A stretch of 46,844 nucleotides of DNA from Candidatus Polarisedimenticolaceae bacterium (GCA_036376135.1 DASVAW010000054.1:1-46844), one strand, 5' to 3'. Counted from the stretch's first letter, positions 23,826 to 32,138 are shown. Translations and numbers: made by a program. Notes: generated from the sequence alone by a model not told the origin.

Positions 23826-26746
23826 CGGAGCACGCGCAACGACACCATCCCTTCGTCGCGGGGTTTGGTCCCCTCTTCGAACGCCGAGGCGTAACCGAAC
23901 GACAGGGTCATGTCGAGGCGAGAGAGTATCGTGAAACGCACGTCGATCTGCACCCCGACGTTTCCGATCCTGCGCCGCAGCGCGGAATCTCCCACGTCGG
24001 TCTCGATTCCCGTGGCGAAGATCGAGGTCCTCGCCCACGAGGCGTAGATGCCCGGCGAACCCGCCCGCGCGAATCGCAGGGGCGGGAGGTTCCATTCGGT
24101 CATCACCTTGGCGAAGGTCCGGCCGGCCAGGGCGTTGATCTCCTCGCCCGGGAAGCTCCACCACTCCCGGTACTTCTTCTCGTCGCCGTGGTCGACCCAG
24201 TTGTTCCCGAAGCCTCCGAAGTAGAAGGAGGCCAGCTCGTTCTCCCGGTCCCCCGAGGCGGCGCCCGCCGCGGTGCGGAGCCACACGGAGGAGTTCGACA
24301 GGGGGAGCGCCAGGCCTGCGTCCCAGGTCGCGACGAGCTTGGGGAACATCTCCCCGCCCGCGCGGTCGACCGCGCCGCTCAGGCTCGCCCGCTGCCCCTT
24401 GACGGCGTCCACTCCGCCCAGGGGCGTCCTCGCGTTCGACCACTCGAGGGTCGAGACGACCGAGGCGAGCCGGTCGGGGGCGACGACGTTCTGATAGAAG
24501 GGGAGGCGCTCGAGGTCGCCGAAGTACGCGGCGTCGACGTCGAGGCGGAGCCTGCGGGGACGGTCGTCGACGAGCGTCTTTCCCCAGCCCGCGCCGACCG
24601 ACCAGCCCTTGCGGCTGCGCTTGGTGGGGCCGAACAGGTCGTAGAAGTCGGCGTAGTTGTACGTGGCGCGGGCGCGCCAGTCGTAGCGCTCGTAGTGAAG
24701 GTCGGCGTGCGCCTTCTCGTCGCCGGCGAGGTCGGAGTCGGGGGTGTAGCTCGCGGTGAGCGAGATGCGGTTGAGCATCAGCGGATCCGAGAGGTTCATC
24801 CTCGCGCCGACGCCGATCGATTCCTTGTACCCCTGGAGCACCGGGTAGACCGACTCGACTCCGATGCCGCGTCCGGAGCGGTAGCTCCCCTGGCGCGTCA
24901 CGAGGGTGTCGATCGGGATCTCCGAGGGGGGGCCGACGTTCCAGTCCTTCAGCTCCGGGTGCGTCTCGATCACCTTCGTCCCGAGGAAGGTGATCGCCGC
25001 GAGGTCGGGGGCCTCCTTTCCGTCGAGCTCGACCGGGACGAAGCCGCCTTCGGCGTAACGGATCGCGTACAGCCTCCCGTCCTTCATGGGGAGCGGACGG
25101 AAGAACCCCGTCTCGGCGTTGGTGAGCGCGGAGAGGGCGTCGGTCCTCCAGTTCCAGCGGAGCACGTTCGCGACGCCGGTGTAGTAGGCGCTGCCGACCA
25201 GGTGGTCGCCGTCGGGGGTGAAGACGAAGTCGAGCGGGGCGGCCACGCCGAACCGGCGCTCGGCGACCACATTCGCCTCACCCTTGCGCAGGTCCGCGGT
25301 CCGGTAGAGGCGAAGGACCTGGCCGCCGTCCGCCTCTCCGACGGCGACGGCGAGGAGAGTTCCGTCGGGGGAGACCGCGAGGTTGCGCGGGACCTCGCCG
25401 TACGGGAAGGCCCGGGCGAGCTTCCACTCGGTGTACGGCTCCGGCACGGTCACGACCGAGGCCATGCCGTTGAAGTGCCGGACCCCCCACAACGCGCGCG
25501 TCACGGGATCGAAGGCGAGCTCGCCGAGTCGGGCGTCCTTGAGGAGCGTCCGCGACTCGCCGGTGTCGGGGTCGACCTCGCGCAGGTCGCGGTATTCCAC
25601 GTGGTCGGTGGTGTAGAGGATCTTCCGCCGGCCGGGATCCCAGGCGAGGGAGGTCACCGCATAGAGGATCGGCGCCTTCACGTCGACGATGCGCTTCATC
25701 TCGCCGCCCGCCGCGGGGAGCGAGCCGATGAACGCGACGCTCCCCGGGTACTGCACGGCGAGGAACAGCCGGTCGTCCCGCTCGTCGTAATGGAGACGCG
25801 AGACCGAGCCGAGCGGACGGTCGACGAGATCGCGGCCGTGGGTGACCGGGTAGGTCCGGATCGCCGCGAGATTCTCCGCCTGGAACTCCTTCTCGAATCC
25901 GGTCCACTGCGCCCACGCCTCGTCGAGCGAGATCCCGAAGACCTGCTTGAACTGCGAGGCGTAGTAGCGCTTCGAACCCTCGTCGCGCCGGATCCAGCGC
26001 ACGACGTGGTCGGGGGAACGGGTCAGGGCCAGCCACGAGATGAACCGGGTTCCGTACAGGTACGAGTTCACATCGACCTGGAAGTCGGTCTTCACCCCTT
26101 CGGCGACGAGGCCCAGGGGATCGCGCAGCGCGGCGTTCTCGAGGATCTTCGTCCGGAAGACCATCTCGTCCCAGGACCCCTGGGCGCGTCCCAGGCCGCC
26201 GGCCATCCACGTCTCCGCGAAGACGGCGATTCCTTCGTGGAACCAGCGGGGGGCGGCGTCGCGTGGGGAGGTCAGCCAGAACCAGAGGATCGATTCCGGC
26301 TGCTCGGCGGTGGGGACGACCTTCCCCGCGAAGAGCGTGCGCCAGCGGCGGTCGGCTTTCGTCGCCTTGTCCACGGTCGCGAGGTGGACGAGCTCGTGGT
26401 TCATCAGCCAGTTGAACCGCTCGTTCGGCGAGACCGTCTCGAACTCCATCCCGATCGGCGACGTCTCGAGGAGGAGCACCGTCCGGGGGGTCCCCATCGC
26501 GCTCGCGTTCCCGGAGTCCGAGAAGTCGTTGATCAGGACGGTGACGGGACGGGCGGGTTCCCAACCGAAGACGCGCTGCTGGAACTCGAGGGAGTTGTAG
26601 AAGCAGCGCGCGACCTGCGGGGCGAGGTGGGATTGCAGGGGCGCCCGGTGGACGAGCACGAGCTCGTCCGACTCCAACGTGGCGAGAGCCGCCGTCGCGC
26701 CCGCATCGTTGGCGAGCGCGACGGCGGCGAGAAGGGCTGCGATCAA
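23822..26746 (-). CDS. Exported zinc-protease-like protein with beta-propeller and outer-membrane barrel
   Basis: The 974-residue protein appears to have three parts. Residues about 25-270 are a gluzincin-like peptidase with HELVH (117-121) and a downstream WFHEGIAVFAE whose Glu171 could be the third zinc ligand. Residues about 280-560 look like a TolB-type propeller with repeated strands such as LAWDPGRRKILYTTD and LAVSPDGTLLAVAVG. Residues about 600-974 are alternating strands ending MVSLRVLR, as in a surface-antigen or BamA-like barrel. The only start in this frame after the preceding gene's stop is TTG at 26746, and the resulting signal peptide (MIAALLAAVALANDA) lacks a positive charge. 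It lies 9 bases after the anti-sigma-like gene and overlaps prsW by four bases. Confidence 0.75.
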   Translation of the reverse strand: MIAALLAAVALANDAGATAALATLESDELVLVHRAPLQSHLAPQVARCFYNSLEFQQRVFGWEPARPVTVLINDFSDSGNASAMGTPRTVLLLETSPIGMEFETVSPNERFNWLMNHELVHLATVDKATKADRRWRTLFAGKVVPTAEQPESILWFWLTSPRDAAPRWFHEGIAVFAETWMAGGLGRAQGSWDEMVFRTKILENAALRDPLGLVAEGVKTDFQVDVNSYLYGTRFISWLALTRSPDHVVRWIRRDEGSKRYYASQFKQVFGISLDEAWAQWTGFEKEFQAENLAAIRTYPVTHGRDLVDRPLGSVSRLHYDERDDRLFLAVQYPGSVAFIGSLPAAGGEMKRIVDVKAPILYAVTSLAWDPGRRKILYTTDHVEYRDLREVDPDTGESRTLLKDARLGELAFDPVTRALWGVRHFNGMASVVTVPEPYTEWKLARAFPYGEVPRNLAVSPDGTLLAVAVGEADGGQVLRLYRTADLRKGEANVVAERRFGVAAPLDFVFTPDGDHLVGSAYYTGVANVLRWNWRTDALSALTNAETGFFRPLPMKDGRLYAIRYAEGGFVPVELDGKEAPDLAAITFLGTKVIETHPELKDWNVGPPSEIPIDTLVTRQGSYRSGRGIGVESVYPVLQGYKESIGVGARMNLSDPLMLNRISLTASYTPDSDLAGDEKAHADLHYERYDWRARATYNYADFYDLFGPTKRSRKGWSVGAGWGKTLVDDRPRRLRLDVDAAYFGDLERLPFYQNVVAPDRLASVVSTLEWSNARTPLGGVDAVKGQRASLSGAVDRAGGEMFPKLVATWDAGLALPLSNSSVWLRTAAGAASGDRENELASFYFGGFGNNWVDHGDEKKYREWWSFPGEEINALAGRTFAKVMTEWNLPPLRFARAGSPGIYASWARTSIFATGIETDVGDSALRRRIGNVGVQIDVRFTILSRLDMTLSFGYASAFEEGTKPRDEGMVSLRVLR

Positions 26747-26755
26747 GGAACGGGA

Positions 26756-27760
26756 CTAGTTCGGCTTCGCTTCGTTCTTGAGCTCGTGCTTCATGGCGTC
26801 GCTCTTGAGCGCGTTCTTGAGGGCGTCGCCCGCGGCGATGGAGCGGCCGAGAGACTCGCTCTTGAGGGACTGCCGGAAGGCGTCGTTCTTGAGGGCGAGC
26901 TTCATCGCGTTGCTCGCGAGGACCTCGCGGAAGGCGCCGAGCTTCATGGCGTCGAGGAAGGACTCGTTCCGCATCGCGGTGCGGAGCGCCTCGTTCCCGA
27001 GGATCGTCGTGAGGGCGTCGCTCGTGAACGCGGTCTTGACGTCGCCGACCTTCATCGCGTCCAGCTTCGCCGCCTCGTTCTTGAGGGCGGACTTCACCGC
27101 TTCGGCGGTGGTCGCGTTCTTGAGGGCTTCGCTCCGGACGAACGGGCCGAACGCCGCGCTCTCGAACACCTGGCGGGCGGCGTCGCTCTTCAGCGCGTAG
27201 CGGATCGCGTCGTTGTCGAGGGCGGCCTGGAGATTGTCCGCCGTGACCGACTGCCGGACCGCGTCGACGCGCAGCGCCTGGAGGAAGGCGTCGTTGGAGA
27301 GAACCTCCACGATCGCCGGGTCCTTGACGATCTTGTCGAAGAGCTCGCTCTGGAGGAACGGGTCGGCGCCGATCCCCTCGACCGTGGTCGTCCCGGCGGG
27401 GACCTGCTCGGCCTGGTACTTGGTCGCGGGGCTGATGGTCCCGGCGACGTCCTGTTCGGCAGGGCCCGGTCCGCGGAAATAGACGATCCCGGCCACCGCC
27501 ACCACCGCCGCCGCTGCAAGCCACATGAGCCGGCTGGCTCCGCTCATCCCCGTCGAATGCTGCGTCATCGTCGTTCTCCTCCACTCCCGGTTACCGGGTT
27601 CCTGGTTCGTTGTTCCATACACGGCCCGCGGGGAAAGGTTGGACGCCGAATGGCGCTCGCGGACTTTCTCCATCACCGACGCCGCCAGGTCGGCCGGGGG
27701 TTCGGCGTCGGGGATCTTCGCCAGCAGGGTGTCGAGCTCGGGGTCCAGGGGTTCGTTCAT
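26756..27760 (-). CDS. Membrane anti-sigma-like protein with 20 nonapeptide repeats
   Basis: The 334-residue protein starts at an ATG overlapping the sigma-factor stop (ATGA). Residues 1-60 are cytoplasmic and helical (DPELDTLLAKIPDAEPPADL, then VMEKVRERH), like the short anti-sigma segments found beside ECF factors; no zinc HxxxCxxC motif is present. One membrane helix spans about 78-95 (LMWLAAAAVVAVAGIVYF). Residues 148-329 consist of twenty units of nine residues (two of ten) with consensus [DE]-A-hydrophobic-[KR]-x-x-[LMF]-x-[SN], for example DAFRQSLKS and DAIRYALKS. This region would face the periplasm. I recognise no named family for the repeats. An anti-sigma and sensor role is inferred from position and topology. 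Confidence 0.72.
   Translation of the reverse strand: MNEPLDPELDTLLAKIPDAEPPADLAASVMEKVRERHSASNLSPRAVYGTTNQEPGNREWRRTTMTQHSTGMSGASRLMWLAAAAVVAVAGIVYFRGPGPAEQDVAGTISPATKYQAEQVPAGTTTVEGIGADPFLQSELFDKIVKDPAIVEVLSNDAFLQALRVDAVRQSVTADNLQAALDNDAIRYALKSDAARQVFESAAFGPFVRSEALKNATTAEAVKSALKNEAAKLDAMKVGDVKTAFTSDALTTILGNEALRTAMRNESFLDAMKLGAFREVLASNAMKLALKNDAFRQSLKSESLGRSIAAGDALKNALKSDAMKHELKNEAKPN
26774..27319 (-). repeat. Degenerate 27-bp coding repeat (20 nonapeptide units)
   Basis: The DNA for residues 148-329 of the anti-sigma-like protein repeats every 27 bases. On the plus strand it is seen as recurring words like GCGTTCTTGAGGGCG. Eighteen units are nine codons and two are ten. The units have drifted in sequence but kept reading frame and hydrophobic spacing, so selection on the protein is likely. 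Confidence 0.8.
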
Positions 27761-28335
27761 TTCAGTATCCCCATGGTCTCGAGGCGGAGTCGCAGGGCGC
27801 GGCGGGCCTCGAAAAGGCGGGACTTGACGGTTTTCTCGGGGATCTCGAGCGCCACGGCGATCTCCTGGTAGGAGCCGTCGAGGAAGTGCCGGAGGATGAC
27901 GACCGCGCGGTGTTCCGGGGTGAGCGCGGCGAGCGCAGCCTGGACGGCGCGCTCGAGCTCGCGGCCTTCCATCCGACTTTCAGGACCCTTGTCGTCGTCG
28001 ACGACGTCCTCGACGAGAGGCTCCGGGCGTTTCCTGCGCTGGAGGTGGTTGATCGCCTCGTGAATCGCGATCCGGTAGATCCAGCTGAAGAACCGGTACC
28101 TGGGGTCGAACGTCCCGATCTGCTCGAAGGCCTTGAGGAATGCGGTCTGGGCGAGATCGCGGGCGTCTTCGGGATCGCGGACCATGCGGAGCACGGCGGA
28201 ATATACCGGGCGCTGATGTCGGCGTACCAAGATCTCGAACGCGTCGACATGGCCTTCGATGACCTCCCGGACGAGCGCGGCATCGTTCGCGCCGTCATCG
28301 GGAACTACAGGCCCGGGCCCCGAAGGTTGGCTCAT
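27757..28335 (-). CDS. ECF-type RNA polymerase sigma factor
   Basis: The 192-residue protein has sigma region 2 (DAFEILVRRHQRPVYSAVLR, DPEDARDLAQTAFLKAFEQI, RFFSWIYRIAIHEAINHLQR) and region 4 (LTPEHRAVVILRHFLDGSY, then a helix-turn-helix QEIAVALEIPEKTVKSRLFE), with no region 1 or 3, which defines an ECF factor of the RpoE/SigW type. Its ATG overlaps the STAS gene stop and its stop overlaps the next ATG, both as ATGA. The downstream membrane protein is the likely anti-sigma factor. No matching -35 AAC-type autoregulatory promoter was found with confidence. Confidence 0.94.
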   Translation of the reverse strand: MSQPSGPGPVVPDDGANDAALVREVIEGHVDAFEILVRRHQRPVYSAVLRMVRDPEDARDLAQTAFLKAFEQIGTFDPRYRFFSWIYRIAIHEAINHLQRRKRPEPLVEDVVDDDKGPESRMEGRELERAVQAALAALTPEHRAVVILRHFLDGSYQEIAVALEIPEKTVKSRLFEARRALRLRLETMGILK

Positions 28336-28622
28336 GCCCCCTCGATTTCGAAGATCCGGTCGAAGCCGGAGAACCGGAACACCTCTCGAAGGTGCGGCGA
28401 AAGCCCGCGAAGCCGCAATCCCGCGCCCCGGCCCATCAGCCGCTTCTGGGTCTTGAGAAGCGCGCCGAGCCCGAGGCTCGAGACGTATTCGAGCCCGGCG
28501 AGGTCGAGCGTCGCCGGCCCCTGCACGGCATCGAGGGTTTCCTCGAGCCTCGCGGCGTGGGATGCGTCCAGGCGTCCCGAGAGCGCGATCACGCCTTCCT
28601 CGCTCTGCCGGATCTCGAACAT
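28332..28622 (-). CDS. STAS-domain anti-sigma factor antagonist
   Basis: The 96-residue protein is a single STAS domain: MFEIRQSEEGVIALSGRLDA, then ATLDLAGLEYVSSLGLGALL, where one of the adjacent serines is the usual phosphorylation site. Such proteins bind RsbW/SpoIIAB-type kinases and so free a sigma factor; phosphorylation switches them off. It lies 5 bases after the kinase gene and overlaps the sigma-factor start by four bases. Whether its partner kinase controls this ECF factor or another target cannot be told. Confidence 0.9.
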   Translation of the reverse strand: MFEIRQSEEGVIALSGRLDASHAARLEETLDAVQGPATLDLAGLEYVSSLGLGALLKTQKRLMGRGAGLRLRGLSPHLREVFRFSGFDRIFEIEGA

Positions 28623-28627
28623 GCCGT

Positions 28628-29053
28628 TTACCCCAGTCTTCTCACGATCGTCGTCGTCGCGCGGCGCCCGTCGTGGTCGTAGTCGATTCGGTCCATCATG
28701 CGGCGGATCAGGTGGATACCGAGCCCGCCCGGCGTTCGCTCCGAGAGGGGGGCGTCCACGCGCGGCTCCGGCAGGCTCCGCGGGTCGAAGGCGTCGGCGT
28801 CGTGATCCGTCAGCACGAGGGTCGCCCGCCCGTCGTGGGCGTGCCCCTCGAGGTCGATACCGCCGCTCCCCGCAGGATTGTGGCGGACGGCGTTGGCGAA
28901 AAGCTCCTCGGCGGCCAGGCGCAGGGCGAAACGGTCCTCCTCCCCGAAGCCGCCGGCGTCGAACCACCGGTCCAGCCAGTCGAAGACCGCGCCGAGCGCG
29001 TCGAGACGGCGCTCGAATCGGGTTCGCGGGGCTCGGACCTCGGACAGGGCCAT
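28628..29053 (-). CDS. RsbW-like serine kinase / anti-sigma factor (HATPase fold)
   Basis: The product is about 141 residues. It has the N-box EELFANAVRHN, a G1-like segment TDHDADAFDP, and the G2 box TPGGLGIHLIRRMMDRIDY of GHKL ATPases in the RsbW family. The glycine normally found in the G1 box (DxG) is replaced, which might weaken ATP binding. The start is uncertain: ATG 29053 has AGAGG placed too close, while an in-frame GTG at 29089 has no clear ribosome site. It is followed after 5 bases by the STAS gene, the classic kinase-antagonist pair, here in the order kinase then antagonist. Confidence 0.85.
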   Translation of the reverse strand: MALSEVRAPRTRFERRLDALGAVFDWLDRWFDAGGFGEEDRFALRLAAEELFANAVRHNPAGSGGIDLEGHAHDGRATLVLTDHDADAFDPRSLPEPRVDAPLSERTPGGLGIHLIRRMMDRIDYDHDGRRATTTIVRRLG

Positions 29054-29099
29054 TCCTCTCGTTAGCGGGGGGCGCAAAGAATGCCACACTGGAGCGCGC

Positions 29100-29873
29100 T
29101 CAGTCGAGGACTCTCGCGCCCGCCGCGGCGGTCCATCCGAGGTCGACGATGACCGGCAGGTGATCGCTCGCCACCCTCGAGGCCCGCAGTCGGCAGGTCC
29201 TCGCGGCGAGGACGCGGAGCGGCCCCCGGACGTACACGCGGTCGAGCCCGCCCGTGGGGGAGAACGACGGGTACGTGCGCAGGCAGCGCCGCCCGTCCGG
29301 TGCGCGCTCCGTGGCGCACCGCATGCCGAGCACGCTCACGAACGCGGCGCGGAGCAGGTTCCGCCAGTCGTTGAAGTCCCCGGCCAGGACGCAGGGGCGC
29401 TGCGGGTCGAGGGCGGAGAACTCGCGGGCGTGCGCGAGCGCCGCGACCTGCAGGTCGCGCTCGCGGGCGGACAGGCCGAGGTGGAGATTGAAGACCTCGA
29501 CGTCGCGGGGCGCGCCGTGCGTGGGCAACACGCGGATCGTCGCGTGAAGGCATCCGCGTCGCTTCCGACCCCCGATCGTCAGGTCGATGTTCCGCTCGCG
29601 CACGATCGGATGCCGGGAGAGCGTCGCGTTCCCGTACCGGCCCTGGCGCAGTCGCACGTTGTGCCCGACCGCGAGGTGCGGGTAGCCCAGGAGCAGGGCC
29701 AGCTCCGCGGCGAGGTTGATGTGTCCGGAGCGGGGGGCGCCGTCGTCGACCTCCTGGAGGATCGCGACGTCCGGGTCGTGGTGCGCGACGATCTCCGCGA
29801 TGCGGTCGAGCCGGAACCGCCGGTCGACGCCGATGGCGCGGTGGATGTTGTAGGTCAGCACCCGCAGGCGCAT
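29100..29873 (-). CDS. Endonuclease/exonuclease/phosphatase family protein
   Basis: The 257-residue protein shows the EEP catalytic set: Asn in LTYNIHRAIG, Glu in ILQEVDDG, His in NLHLG, Asp/Asn in AGDFNDW, and the terminal SDHLPVIVDL. Substrates in this family range from DNA to phospholipid headgroups and inositol phosphates, so the exact reaction cannot be given. No signal peptide is seen, so it is probably cytoplasmic. The ATG has GGGAGG six bases upstream. It is preceded by polyphosphate kinase (43 bases) and followed by the signalling operon. Confidence 0.88.
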   Translation of the reverse strand: MRLRVLTYNIHRAIGVDRRFRLDRIAEIVAHHDPDVAILQEVDDGAPRSGHINLAAELALLLGYPHLAVGHNVRLRQGRYGNATLSRHPIVRERNIDLTIGGRKRRGCLHATIRVLPTHGAPRDVEVFNLHLGLSARERDLQVAALAHAREFSALDPQRPCVLAGDFNDWRNLLRAAFVSVLGMRCATERAPDGRRCLRTYPSFSPTGGLDRVYVRGPLRVLAARTCRLRASRVASDHLPVIVDLGWTAAAGARVLD

Positions 29874-29902
29874 GCCTGACCTCCCGGTCCGCCGCCGGGA
29901 AA

Positions 29903-29908
29903 ACTATA
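29903..29908 (-). promoter_or_regulatory. -10-like box upstream of the EEP gene
   Basis: Minus-strand TATAGT (five of six matches to TATAAT), preceded by CCGGCG, lies in the 43-base gap after ppk and 29 bases before the EEP start. No -35 match is seen. Confidence 0.4.
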
Positions 29909-29916
29909 CGCCGGCA

Positions 29917-32058
29917 TCAGACCGCCGGGATCGGGATCCCCGGCCCCGCGGACCGTCGGTCGCGGGCTCGGGCGGCCAGCGCGTCCTGCACCGCGATGCG
30001 GGTTTCTCCCGCCGCGGGGCGACGACGGACGTAGGAGCCGTCGGGGCGGCAGTCCCAGGCGGACGCGTTGTCCCGACGGTAGGTCTCGATGATCGCCTCC
30101 ACCTCGCGCCGCACCTCGGGATCGGCCAGCGGGACGATCGTCTCGACCCGGTTCTCGAGATTGCGTTTCATCCAGTCCGCCGAGCCGATCAGGTACTCCG
30201 GATCGCCTCCGTTCTCGAACCGGTAGATCCGGCTGTGCTCGAGGAACCGGCCGACCACGCTCCAGACCCTCACCGTCTCGGAGAGCCCGGGCACACCGGG
30301 CCTCAGGCAGCACAGGCCCCGGACGACGAGGTCGATCGGAACCCCCGCCCGGCTCGTCGCGTAGAGCTCGCGCATCACCTCGCGATCCTGCAGCTGGTTC
30401 AATTTGGCGAAGATCCCCGAAGGCCGTCCGGCCCGCGCGTGCTCCGCCTCGCGACGCATGCGGGACACGAACGCGTCACGCATGAAGGTGGGGGCCACGA
30501 GCAGGCGGCGATAGGCGGCGGTCGAGGACGCGCCGGTGAGCTCGTTGAAGATGCGCGCCACGTCGTCGCACACCTCGGGCTCGCACGTGAGCACGCCGAC
30601 GTCCTCGTAGAGTCGGGCCGTTCCCGTGTGGTAGTTGCCGGTGCCCAGGTGGGCGTAGCGGCGAAGCTCTCCCCCCTCCTCGCGAATCACGAGCGCCGCC
30701 TTCACGTGGGTCTTCAGGCGCTCGACGCCGTAGGCGACGTGGACCCCCTCGTTCTCGAGGAACTGCCCCCAGGCGATGTTCGGGGCCTCGTCGAATCGCG
30801 CGGTGATCTCGACGAGCACGGCCACCTGCTTGCCCCGCCGCGCCGCCTCCGCGAGTGCGCGCACGATCGGGGAGTCCTTGCTCGTGCGGTAGATCGTGAG
30901 CTTGATCGCGAGCACGTCGGGATCGACCGCCGCCGACTCCAGGAAACGCAGCACGGAGGAGTCGAAGCTCTGGTAAGGGTGGTGGAGGAACACGTCTCCG
31001 CGGCGGATCTCGTCGAAGAACGCCTCCGGGCTCGCCGTCGCGAGCTCCGCGAGCCGCGGGTGCGCGACGGGACGGTGGGGCGGCAGGTGCAGGTCCGGGC
31101 GGTCCGACACGTCGAGTTGGAGGAGGTCGCTCAATCCCAGGAAGTGGCGCTGCACGAAGACGTCCTGGGGCCCGACCCGCAGCTGGGCGCAGAGCCAGTC
31201 GGCGAGCGCCTGCGGCATGCCGGGCTCGACCTGCAGCCGGACCACCCCCGCGAACTTCCTCGCCTTGAGATCGTCGGCGACCAGGCGGACGATGCGGCCG
31301 GGCTCGAGCAGGTCGTCGTCCAGGCCGACGTCGGCCCGACCGTCGCGCTCGCCCTCCGCTCCACGCGTCACGCGGAACAGGTGGACGCTCTCGGGGGGGT
31401 GCGACGGGAACACGAGGTCCAGGTTCGCCGCGATCACCTGCTCCAAGGGAACGAAACCCGCGCGGGGGAGAGGGATGAAGCGCGGTCGGTTGTTCGGCAC
31501 CTTGACCCGAACGAACCGGGTGCGTGCGGTGCCCGGCTCCGGCAGCTGCACGGCGAGGTTGAGCCCGAGGTTGCTGATGAACGGAAAGGGGTGCTCGGCG
31601 TCGACCGCGAGCGGCGTCAGGATCGGCATCACCGACGCGACGAAGTATCGGCGCACGTGCTCGCGCGCCGAAGCGTCGAGCGCGTCGTGATCGTACAGCG
31701 GGATTCCGGCGTCCTCGAGCGCGGGACGCAACTCGTCGAGCACGCGCAGATCGAGCGTGGCGGTCTGGCGGAGGATCTCGTCGCGGCATGCCGCCAGCTC
31801 CTCCTCGGGGGTCCTGCCGTCGAGCGACCGGCGCCGCGAGCCCTTCTGCACGAGCTTCTTGAGGCCGCTGACGCGCTTCATGAAGAACTCGTCGTGGAGC
31901 ATCCCCATGATCCCCGCGAACTTGACCCTCTCCAGCAGAGGCAGCTCGGGGTCTTCGACGAGCGCGAGCACGCGCGCGGCGAAAGCCAGCCAGCTCAACT
32001 CTCGATTGAAGTACGCTTCGGGCTGGTCGGGACCGATGCCGACCGGCGGCGCGTCCAT
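29917..32058 (-). CDS. ppk1: Polyphosphate kinase 1
   Basis: The 713-residue enzyme reversibly makes polyphosphate from ATP. It shows the whole Ppk1 order: N-terminal YFNRELSWLAF, the head domain with HDEFFMKRVSGLKK, ILTPLAVDAEHPFPFISNL, then the two phospholipase-D-like C-terminal domains. HLGTGNYHTGTARLYED contains the histidine that is autophosphorylated in the E. coli enzyme, and FLEHSRIYRFENGG and YLIGSADWMKRNLE form the second active-site half. The ATG at 32058 has GGGAGA upstream and yields the usual length. It is divergent from the methyltransferase gene at 32139 with 80 bases between. Confidence 0.96.
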   Translation of the reverse strand: MDAPPVGIGPDQPEAYFNRELSWLAFAARVLALVEDPELPLLERVKFAGIMGMLHDEFFMKRVSGLKKLVQKGSRRRSLDGRTPEEELAACRDEILRQTATLDLRVLDELRPALEDAGIPLYDHDALDASAREHVRRYFVASVMPILTPLAVDAEHPFPFISNLGLNLAVQLPEPGTARTRFVRVKVPNNRPRFIPLPRAGFVPLEQVIAANLDLVFPSHPPESVHLFRVTRGAEGERDGRADVGLDDDLLEPGRIVRLVADDLKARKFAGVVRLQVEPGMPQALADWLCAQLRVGPQDVFVQRHFLGLSDLLQLDVSDRPDLHLPPHRPVAHPRLAELATASPEAFFDEIRRGDVFLHHPYQSFDSSVLRFLESAAVDPDVLAIKLTIYRTSKDSPIVRALAEAARRGKQVAVLVEITARFDEAPNIAWGQFLENEGVHVAYGVERLKTHVKAALVIREEGGELRRYAHLGTGNYHTGTARLYEDVGVLTCEPEVCDDVARIFNELTGASSTAAYRRLLVAPTFMRDAFVSRMRREAEHARAGRPSGIFAKLNQLQDREVMRELYATSRAGVPIDLVVRGLCCLRPGVPGLSETVRVWSVVGRFLEHSRIYRFENGGDPEYLIGSADWMKRNLENRVETIVPLADPEVRREVEAIIETYRRDNASAWDCRPDGSYVRRRPAAGETRIAVQDALAARARDRRSAGPGIPIPAV

Positions 32059-32138
32059 CGCGGCTCTCCCTTGGCCCGTGGGCGGTTCGAAACACCTCGT
32101 GCCGAGGAGGATCCTGACGAATCGGTGTCGCGGGCGCC

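Noticed and set aside
26774-27319. 27-bp repeats considered as a CRISPR array
   Set aside because: The repeats are contiguous, degenerate, without spacers and in frame in a coding gene.
24188-27871. A 1227-residue plus-strand frame opposite the protease and anti-sigma-like genes
   Set aside because: Composition is that of an antisense shadow; the minus-strand genes have clear motifs and coupled starts.
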